From Streptosporangium nondiastaticum (GTDB lineage Bacteria; Actinomycetota; Actinomycetes; Streptomycetales; Streptomycetaceae), in the NCBI RefSeq assembly GCF_003011965.1, contig NZ_PXWG01000061.1:1-37079 (forward strand): a stretch of 37,079 bases of DNA, read 5' to 3'. How positions within the stretch are numbered: the first letter of the stretch is position 1; the number at the start of each line of letters is the position of its first letter. The position numbers and the translations under genes were made by a program. Positions 32,152-37,079 of this stretch are shown here, in pieces. The notes under the pieces are model-generated. The model saw only the letters and a program-made list of their open reading frames with translations. It was not told the origin of the DNA and made no database searches.

Positions 32152-33489
32152 GTGAGCGAGTCGAAGCCGGCCGGGGCGGGCAGCGGCGGCAGGGGCGGCG
32201 AGGACGAGGTCGTCGACCTCTGCCGCGATCTGATCCGGATCGACACCAGCAACTACGGCGACCACTCCGGGCCCGGCGAGCGAGCCGCCGCCGAGTACGT
32301 GGCGGAGAAGCTCGCCGAGGTCGGGCTCGAACCGCAGATCTTCGAGTCCCACAAGGGACGCGCGTCGACCGTGGCGCGGATCGAGGGCGAGGACCCCTCC
32401 CGGCCCGCCCTGCTCATCCACGGCCACACCGACGTCGTGCCGGCCAACGCCGCCGACTGGACCCACCACCCCTTCGCGGGCGAGATCGCGGACGGGTGCC
32501 TGTGGGGCCGCGGTGCCGTGGACATGAAGGACATGGACGCGATGACCCTCGCGGTCGTCCGCGACCGCATGCGCACGGGCCGCAAGCCCCCGCGCGACGT
32601 GGTGCTCGCCTTCCTCGCCGACGAGGAGGCCGGCGGCGTCTACGGTGCGCGCCACCTGGTCGACAAGCACCCCGGCCTCTTCGAGGGCGTGACGGAGGCG
32701 ATCGGCGAGGTCGGCGGCTTCTCCTTCACGGTCAACGAGAACCTGCGGCTCTATCTGATCGAGACCGCCCAGAAGGGCATGCACTGGATGCGGCTCACGG
32801 TCGAGGGCACCGCGGGCCACGGTTCGATGACGAACAAGGACAACGCGATCACCGAGCTGTGCGAGGCGGTCGGCCGGCTCGGTCGGCACGAGTTCCCGGT
32901 CCGGATGACCAAGACCGTGCGGTCCTTCCTCGACGAGCTCTCCGACGCGCTCGGCACCCCGCTCGACCCCGAGGACATGGAGACGACGCTCGCCAAGCTC
33001 GGCGGCATCGCCAAGATGATCGGCACCACGCTGCGCAACACCGCGGCCCCGACGATGCTCGGCGCCGGGTACAAGGTCAACGTGATCCCGGGACAGGCCA
33101 CGGCGCACGTGGACGGAAGGTTCCTGCCGGGGTACGAGGAGGAGTTCCTCGCCGACCTCGACCGCATCCTCGGGCCGCGGGTCAAGCGCGAGGACGTGCA
33201 CGCGGACAAGGCGCTGGAGACGAGCTTCGACGGCAAGCTGGTCGACGCGATGCAGTCGGCGCTGAAGGCGGAGGACCCGATCGCGCGCGCCGTCCCGTAC
33301 ATGCTCTCGGGCGGCACGGACGCGAAGTCGTTCGACGACCTGGGCATCCGGTGCTTCGGTTTCGCGCCGCTGCAGCTGCCGCCGGAGCTGGACTTCGCGG
33401 GCATGTTCCACGGCGTTGACGAACGAGTGCCCCTGGAGGGCCTGAAGTTCGGCGCACGGGTTCTCGACCGCTTCCTCGATCAGTGCTGA
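32152..33489 (+). CDS. M20 family metallopeptidase/deacylase
   Basis: Dinuclear-zinc hydrolase of 445 residues, cytoplasmic, of the M20/ArgE/DapE class. Metal ligands are visible in HGHTDVVP, GRGAVDMKDM and DEEAGG, with the dimerisation-domain motif GTAGHGSM and a last ligand in MFHGVDERV. GTG 32152 follows GAGGAGG by about 4 nt, which excludes the longer frame from 31933 that crosses the tRNA upstream region. It cleaves an amide such as an N-acyl amino acid or dipeptide; the exact substrate is open. The chpH promoter lies just past its stop. Confidence 0.95.
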   Translation: MSESKPAGAGSGGRGGEDEVVDLCRDLIRIDTSNYGDHSGPGERAAAEYVAEKLAEVGLEPQIFESHKGRASTVARIEGEDPSRPALLIHGHTDVVPANAADWTHHPFAGEIADGCLWGRGAVDMKDMDAMTLAVVRDRMRTGRKPPRDVVLAFLADEEAGGVYGARHLVDKHPGLFEGVTEAIGEVGGFSFTVNENLRLYLIETAQKGMHWMRLTVEGTAGHGSMTNKDNAITELCEAVGRLGRHEFPVRMTKTVRSFLDELSDALGTPLDPEDMETTLAKLGGIAKMIGTTLRNTAAPTMLGAGYKVNVIPGQATAHVDGRFLPGYEEEFLADLDRILGPRVKREDVHADKALETSFDGKLVDAMQSALKAEDPIARAVPYMLSGGTDAKSFDDLGIRCFGFAPLQLPPELDFAGMFHGVDERVPLEGLKFGARVLDRFLDQC

Positions 33490-33527
33490 ATCGGGGGCTA
33501 AACTCCGTAAGTTTGTGCCGAGTTAAC

Positions 33528-33555
33528 CGTAACGAGTGAATGATTCTAGGGTTGC
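33528..33555 (+). promoter_or_regulatory. Candidate sigma-BldN promoter of chpH
   Basis: CGTAAC (33528-33533), 16 nt, GGTTGC (33550-33555). As I recall, the BldN consensus is CGTAAC-N16-CGTTGA, so the -35 matches fully and the -10 at four of six positions. BldN is known to drive chaplin genes. The transcript would have a leader of about 70 nt. Confidence 0.5.
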
Positions 33556-33587
33556 GTAGCCCGATTACCTCCTCGTCGTTACAGGTG

Positions 33588-33610
33588 TGCGGTCCGCGGC
33601 TGGGACCGCA
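33588..33610 (+). promoter_or_regulatory. Leader hairpin before chpH
   Basis: TGCGGTCC (33588-33595) and GGACCGCA (33603-33610) form an 8-bp stem with a 7-nt loop, 8 nt before the strong ribosome site AAGGAGGA (33619-33626). It could stabilise the mRNA or influence translation. Confidence 0.45.
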
Positions 33611-33630
33611 TTGCCCACAAGGAGGAATCC

Positions 33631-33864
33631 ATGATCAAGAAGGTCGTCGCTTCCGCGGCCGTTACCGGTGGTCTCGTGCTCGCGGGTGCTGGCCTTGCCG
33701 CTGCGGACGGACAGGCCCAGGGGGCTGCCGTCAACTCGCCCGGCGTGGTCTCCGGCAACGTGCTCCAGGTGCCGGTCCACGTGCCGGTCAACGTCTGCGG
33801 CAACTCGATCGACGTGGTCGGGCTGCTCAACCCCACGTTCGGCAACACCTGCGTCAACGACTGA
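33631..33864 (+). CDS. chpH: Short chaplin
   Basis: Secreted hydrophobic surface protein of 77 residues that assembles into amyloid-like fibrils at air-water interfaces, letting aerial hyphae leave the medium. The Sec signal (MIKKVVASAAVTGGLVLAGA, cleavage after Ala25 near AAA-D) is followed by one chaplin domain, NSPGVVSGNVLQVPVHVPVN and beyond, with the conserved pair Cys56 and Cys74. Two Cys identify the ChpE-H short group with disulfide capability; order next to chpC supports chpH. Very strong ribosome site AAGGAGGA. A perfect terminator follows. Confidence 0.95.
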   Translation: MIKKVVASAAVTGGLVLAGAGLAAADGQAQGAAVNSPGVVSGNVLQVPVHVPVNVCGNSIDVVGLLNPTFGNTCVND

Positions 33865-33895
33865 CGTCGTGCCTCAACCCGTAAGGGGCTGACAT

Positions 33896-33943
33896 GGGCG
33901 GCTCCGGAGTGACATGCGCGCACTCCGGAGCCGCCCGGGCTTT
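33896..33943 (+). terminator. Terminator of chpH
   Basis: GGGCGGCTCCGGAGT (33896-33910) and ACTCCGGAGCCGCCC (33922-33936) form a perfect 15-bp stem with an 11-nt loop, followed by GGGCTTTC. Confidence 0.88.
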
Positions 33944-34020
33944 CGATGCGCGAGCAGTGGGCACTTTGTCCCTATTGCTGGCGCATATCCGTATAGCGCA
34001 AGCAGAGAGGCAGGACTCAA

Positions 34021-34934
34021 TGCGACAGGTCACCAAGAAGGGCCTGATCACCGCAGCGGCGGCGAGCGGCGTGCTCGCGGCCGTGACCGGCAGCTACGCC
34101 CAGGCGTCCTCGGGCGCCTCGGGCCACTCCGTCAACTCGCCCGGCGTGGCGTCCGGCAACACCGTCCAGGTCCCGGTCCACGTGCCGGTCAACGCCTGCG
34201 GCAACACGGTGAACGTGATCGGGGCGCTCAACCCCGCGGTGGGCAACCACTGCTTCAACGGCGGCGGTCACCAGGGCGGCGGGCACGGCGATCAGGGCCA
34301 CGGCGGTGGCAACCACGGGCACGGTGGATCCAGCGCCCACGGCGCCGCCACCGACTCGCCCGGCGTGGCGTCGGGCAACACCGTCCAGGTCCCGGTCGAC
34401 GTGCCGGTCAACGCCTGCGGCAACAGCGTCAACGTCGTCGGCGTGGGCAACCACACCACCGGCAACGAGTGCGCCAACGTGAGCGAGGGCGGGCACGAGT
34501 GGCCCGGCCACCCCGGTCACAAGCCCCCGCACAAGCCCGGCGACCACGACGGGGCCCACAAGCCGCCGTCGCGTCCGGGCCACCCCGGCGGGCACGACTG
34601 CGACCACAAGCCGCCGGCCAAGGACCACGACAAGCCGGCCGGCCACGAGCCGGGCAGCCACACCCCGGGCCAGGACAAGCCGGGCGACCACGCCCCTGCC
34701 GGGCAGAAGCCCGCGCAGACGGCCGCCGCGCACATCCCCGCCCCCGCGGTGAAGGACGCCCACAAGGGCGCCCCGATGGCCGCCCCGGCCAAGGTCGCGG
34801 CCTCTCCGGCCGCCAAGGCCGTTGAGCTCGCGCACACCGGCGCGGGTCAGCTGGGCATGGCCGGCGCCGCCAGCGCCGGTCTGCTGCTCGGCGGCGCGGT
34901 CATCTACCGCCGCGCGCGTGCCGGGCAGAACTGA
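34021..34934 (+). CDS. chpC: Long, sortase-anchored chaplin with two chaplin domains
   Basis: Cell-wall-anchored chaplin of 304 residues that presents chaplin domains on aerial hyphae and spores. Parts in order: Sec signal (1-30); chaplin domain 1 (37-80, Cys60/Cys78); Gly/His-rich linker; chaplin domain 2 (112-152, Cys133/Cys151); Pro/His/Lys-rich wall-spanning region (155-265); sortase motif LAHTG (270-274), a membrane helix and RRARAGQN. LAxTG is the class E sortase substrate motif. Cys194 in the wall region is unusual. Ribosome site GAGAGGCAGGA precedes ATG 34021. The two domains are nearly identical in DNA, a sign of recent duplication or gene conversion. Confidence 0.95.
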
Positions 34935-34963
34935 CCCGGTCGCTCGCAGCACCGTCTGACGAC

Positions 34964-34998
34964 ACGGAGCGGGTCCCGCCACGCGGGGCCCGCTCCGT
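34964..34998. terminator. Terminator after chpC
   Basis: ACGGAGCGGGTCCCGC and GCGGGGCCCGCTCCGT form a 16-bp stem with one T-G mismatch around CAC. It lies between convergent chpC and the DUF5703 gene and may serve both. Confidence 0.85.
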
Positions 34999-35006
34999 GC
35001 GCACGC

Positions 35007-35195
35007 TCACCAGGTGGCGCGCACCTGACGGATGATCCTGCGGCGCAGCCGCACTCTGCGACTGCCGTCGGGGTAGAGGCGAAGGCGGTCCAACTCCCAG
35101 TGTCCGTACTCGGCGTGATCGGTCAGCAGGCGTGTGGCGGCACCCCGGGAGACCCCCCGCGGCACATACACATCACAGAATTCGTATTCCGGCAT
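35007..35195 (-). CDS. Small DUF5703-family protein
   Basis: Basic 62-residue protein of unknown function, conserved in Streptomyces as far as I recall (DUF5703). It starts MPEYEFCDVYVPRGVSRG and ends in an Arg-rich stretch, RRVRLRRRIIRQVRATW. There is no signal peptide or membrane segment. No ribosome site precedes the ATG at 35195, and CACAAT (35203-35208, minus strand) ends 7 nt before it, so a leaderless transcript is likely. It is divergent from the acidic protein gene, which also appears leaderless. Confidence 0.82.
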   Translation of the reverse strand: MPEYEFCDVYVPRGVSRGAATRLLTDHAEYGHWELDRLRLYPDGSRRVRLRRRIIRQVRATW

Positions 35196-35202
35196 CGCAT
35201 CT

Positions 35203-35235
35203 ATTGTGCGGGAACGGGCCCGGTGCGGATAGCGT
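35203..35235. promoter_or_regulatory. Divergent promoter pair for two leaderless genes
   Basis: Plus strand: TAGCGT (35230-35235) ends 7 nt before ATG 35243. Minus strand: CACAAT (35208 to 35203) ends 7 nt before ATG 35195. Both match the TANNNT/NANNNT -10 pattern at leaderless spacing, and neither gene has a ribosome site. No convincing -35 boxes were found. Confidence 0.5.
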
Positions 35236-35242
35236 CTGCACT

Positions 35243-36031
35243 ATGTCTGATGCTGCGCAGCCATCCGCTGCCGAGGTACGCGCCGCCGCCGAGGCGGTCA
35301 AAGCCGCTCTGGACCGCCACCTCGACGCCGTCGAACGCCGGTCGGGCGAGGACGACCCGGCCGTCTACGCCGCGTTCAACGAGCTGGCCGCGACAGCCGA
35401 GGCCTACGACGAGCTGCTCTACGACACCTATGACGAGGTCACGCCCTTCGAGATCCCCGGCGACGACACCCTGCCCGCCTATGCCGGGCCGGAGGAGCCG
35501 AGCGCGCTCAGCGTCCTGATCCGCAGGGACTACGCCGTGGTGGAGCCGCAGCGGCTGCTCGCCCAGGCCCAGCGCGTCGCCGACCTCGACCCCGACCTCG
35601 ACACGCCGCCCGGGACGGCCGGCGCCGCCGTGGGCAACGTGGGTGGCAGCGTGCACGCCGCGCTCGGGGTGATCTTCGGTGAGTACGAGCCGGACGAGAT
35701 CGCTTCGCGGCACAAGGAGTTCGGCCTGGAGGAGGGCGACTCCACGCTCTGGGTCACCGCGGCGGAGGACCCCGCCGAGCCGGGGGAGTGGCTGTCGGCC
35801 CCCTTCGACCAGGCCGATCCGCAGCGGGTGATCTGCCGTTTCGACGTCAGCGCGGTCTTCGACGAGGAGCAGGACCTGGACGACGACGGCGATGACGACG
35901 CGGATGACGTCGACGACGGTGACGATGTCGACGACGGTGACGACGTCCTGGACGTCGATGCCGACGACGACGCGGACGCCGCGCCGGAGAGAGGCAGCGG
36001 CGGCGCGCCGGCCTCGCCGTCCGGCCGCTGA
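35243..36031 (+). CDS. Hypothetical acidic protein with Asp-rich C-terminal tail
   Basis: Not recognised beyond being Streptomyces-like. The 262 residues are soluble and strongly acidic. Residues 1-110 are helical, starting MSDAAQPSAAEVRAAAEAVK and including TAEAYDELLYDTYDEVTPFE. The middle contains ALSVLIRRDYAVVEPQRLLA. The C-terminal 45 residues are a low-complexity Asp/Val/Gly tail built from DDGDDVDDGDDV-like units. There is no signal peptide. The transcript is probably leaderless (TAGCGT 7 nt before the ATG). A GC-rich hairpin follows. An acidic tail may mediate protein binding or charge mimicry; no function is assigned. Confidence 0.8.
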   Translation: MSDAAQPSAAEVRAAAEAVKAALDRHLDAVERRSGEDDPAVYAAFNELAATAEAYDELLYDTYDEVTPFEIPGDDTLPAYAGPEEPSALSVLIRRDYAVVEPQRLLAQAQRVADLDPDLDTPPGTAGAAVGNVGGSVHAALGVIFGEYEPDEIASRHKEFGLEEGDSTLWVTAAEDPAEPGEWLSAPFDQADPQRVICRFDVSAVFDEEQDLDDDGDDDADDVDDGDDVDDGDDVLDVDADDDADAAPERGSGGAPASPSGR

Positions 36032-36038
36032 CCCGCCT

Positions 36039-36064
36039 CGGGCCCGGGCTCCCGCCCGGGCCCG
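36039..36064. terminator. GC-rich hairpin between convergent genes
   Basis: CGGGCCCGGG (36039-36048) pairs with CCCGGGCCCG (36055-36064). It lies between the stops of the acidic protein gene and the RecD2-like gene and could end both transcripts. Confidence 0.7.
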
Positions 36065-36071
36065 GACTTGC

Positions 36072-36956
36072 TCACCCGGCCTGGTGCGCCTGGGCCCGCA
36101 GCAGGGCCCGCAGCCGGGTCGTCCGCTCCTTCGCCGGGACCTCCGCGACGGCGCGGGGCAGTGCCTGGTCCACGCCGTGCACGACGGAAAGGTGCCGCTC
36201 GGCCCGGCCGAAGGCCGTGTAGACCCACGAGCGCGTGAGCGTACGGGCCGCGTCGCCCGGCAGGACGACCACGGCCGCCGGCCAGCGGATGCCGGCCGCC
36301 TGGTGGGCGGTGACGGCCCAGCCGTGGCGGACCGCCTCGGCCACGCGCTCCCGCGGGACGAGGACGGAGGAGCCGCCGCAGTCCAGCCGGAGCCCCTCGG
36401 GCTCCGCGCCCGCCACGGTGCCGGGGACCATGCGGCCCGGCGCCGGCACGTACGCCACGCGGTCGCCCGGGTCGAAGCCGCCGAAGCGGCCGGGGCCGGG
36501 GTTCAGCCGCTCCTTCAGCGCCGCGTTGAGCGCGCGGGTGCCGGCGGGGCCGCCGTGGCCCGGGGTGATCACCTGGGTCTGCTCGGCGGGCACGCCGATC
36601 GCCCGCGGGATGGAGTCCGCGACCAGCTGCACCGTCCGGTGCACGGCCTCGCCCGGATCCCGCACCGGGACGATCACGACCTCCTTGCCGGGGGCCGCCG
36701 GCTGCGTCAGCTCGCCGACGCCGATCCCCGACACCAGCTCGCCGACCGGGCCCTCGTCGGGCGTGCGGGAGACGACCGCCGGGCAGGCGCGGGCCGCCAC
36801 CACGTCCGCGAACACGCGGCCCGGGCCGGCGGACCACAGCACGGCCGGGTCGCCGCTGAGCACCAGGCGGGTGCCGTCGGCGAGCGACTCCACCAGCACG
36901 GCCGCCGTCTCGACGTCGAGCTGCGGGGCGTCCAGGACGGCCAGCACGTCGACCTC
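36072..36956 (-). CDS. RecD2-like ATPase/helicase, C-terminal half only
   Basis: C-terminal part (about 295 residues) of a large RecD2/UvrD-like protein. Recognisable pieces are a motif II-III region (VLAVLDAPQLDVE then LVLSGDPAVLWSAGPGRVF), a middle domain with VITPGHGGPAGTRALNAALKE, an SH3-like FDPGDRVAYVPAPGR, and a motif V-VI region (VTAHQAAGIRWPAAVVVLPG, then YTAFGRAERHLSVVHG). The usual helicase residues DEA, HKSQG and TRAR are changed, so ATPase activity is doubtful. The N-terminal half with Walker A is absent because homology stops at about 36950-36957, where the other strand becomes a histidine kinase. The frame runs on to 37079 but is Ser/Arg-rich and meaningless there. Confidence 0.82.
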   Translation of the reverse strand, partial: EVDVLAVLDAPQLDVETAAVLVESLADGTRLVLSGDPAVLWSAGPGRVFADVVAARACPAVVSRTPDEGPVGELVSGIGVGELTQPAAPGKEVVIVPVRDPGEAVHRTVQLVADSIPRAIGVPAEQTQVITPGHGGPAGTRALNAALKERLNPGPGRFGGFDPGDRVAYVPAPGRMVPGTVAGAEPEGLRLDCGGSSVLVPRERVAEAVRHGWAVTAHQAAGIRWPAAVVVLPGDAARTLTRSWVYTAFGRAERHLSVVHGVDQALPRAVAEVPAKERTTRLRALLRAQAHQAG

Positions 36957-36957
36957 C

Positions 36958-37079
36958 TTCCTCGACGCCATCCGGCGCAACGCCGACCGCATGCAGCGGG
37001 TGATCGCCGACCTGCTGCTGACCACCCGGATGCGGGCCACCGCCGGCCTGGAGCTGGAATTCGGCGACGTGGAGGTGGA
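36958..37079 (+). CDS. Fragment of a sensor histidine kinase (after the phosphoacceptor region)
   Basis: Forty residues beginning FLDAIRRNADRMQRVIADLL and ending LELEFGDVEV read as the second dimerisation helix and the entry to the ATPase domain of a two-component histidine kinase; compare the family pattern FLxxIxRNAxRLxxLVxDLL...GxLxLxxxxVDL. No start codon or upstream kinase sequence exists before 36958, where the plus strand is simply the antisense of the ATPase gene. The fragment continues beyond the window. Third positions are almost all G/C, but the frame shares codon phase with the opposite strand, so composition alone does not decide; the residue pattern does. Confidence 0.6.

Noticed and set aside
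1..37079. Prophage, insertion sequence, integrative element or defence island
   Set aside because: No integrase, transposase, terminal inverted repeats, phage genes, restriction or toxin-antitoxin genes were recognised. The single tRNA has no adjacent integrase or duplicated 3' end in the window.

Overview
The window is chromosomal DNA of a Streptomyces or close relative. It is very GC-rich with almost exclusively G/C third codon positions, uses GTG and TTG starts, carries two chaplin genes (aerial-hyphae surface proteins found only in this group), and encodes an actinobacterial SoxR and many TetR regulators. From memory, the order chpC-chpH ... soxR ... hmgA resembles the core chromosome of S. 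coelicolor around SCO1674-SCO1715; no alignment was possible here.

Layout. 1-1.5 kb: 3'-truncated Ser/Thr protein kinase. 1.7-4.7 kb: a small protein behind a possible iron box, then a DrrAB-type ABC exporter facing a TetR regulator across a promoter with two matching operators. 4.6-6.8 kb: homogentisate 1,2-dioxygenase (tyrosine catabolism) with a GntR/UTRA regulator behind it. 6.8-9.0 kb: a TetR gene and an SDR-TetR operon. 9.2-13.4 kb: a Tat-exported NamZ-like muramidase, an exported erythromycin-esterase-like hydrolase and a cytoplasmic alpha/beta hydrolase. 13.6-19.5 kb: zinc-ribbon protein, amidase, SoxR, an aldehyde/alcohol dehydrogenase operon and a DUF2165 membrane protein. 19.7-23.6 kb: a split ACAD10/11-like pair (acyl-CoA dehydrogenase plus APH-type kinase), a metallo-beta-lactamase-fold hydrolase and a MarR regulator. 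23.7-26.2 kb: MFS exporter and quinone oxidoreductase. 26.2-26.8 kb: a 164-bp tandem repeat. 26.8-31.7 kb: NUDIX hydrolase, DMT transporter, a hypothetical protein, an APC permease and a ferredoxin-like protein. 31.8 kb: tRNA-Leu(GAG). 32.2-36.0 kb: M20 peptidase, chpH, chpC, DUF5703 protein and an acidic protein. 36.07-36.96 kb: C-terminal half of a degenerate RecD2-like ATPase. From about 36.96 kb the sequence switches to an unrelated histidine kinase on the other strand.

Regulatory logic is the best-supported higher-level theme. Several operons have a readable dyad at their promoter: two operators for the DrrAB/TetR pair, one over the hmgA -10, and similar ATACCGACYGGT sites before both the SDR-TetR and APH-ACAD operons, suggesting one TetR regulon for acyl-CoA metabolism. 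Four tandem-repeat arrays (periods 14, about 16, 10 and 164 bp) all lie at or just beyond 3' ends of genes.

I found no CRISPR array, insertion sequence, prophage or recognisable defence system. The most unusual observations are the abrupt gene switch at the right edge, the ATPase lacking standard helicase residues, the 164-bp palindromic repeat and the split ACAD10/11-like operon.
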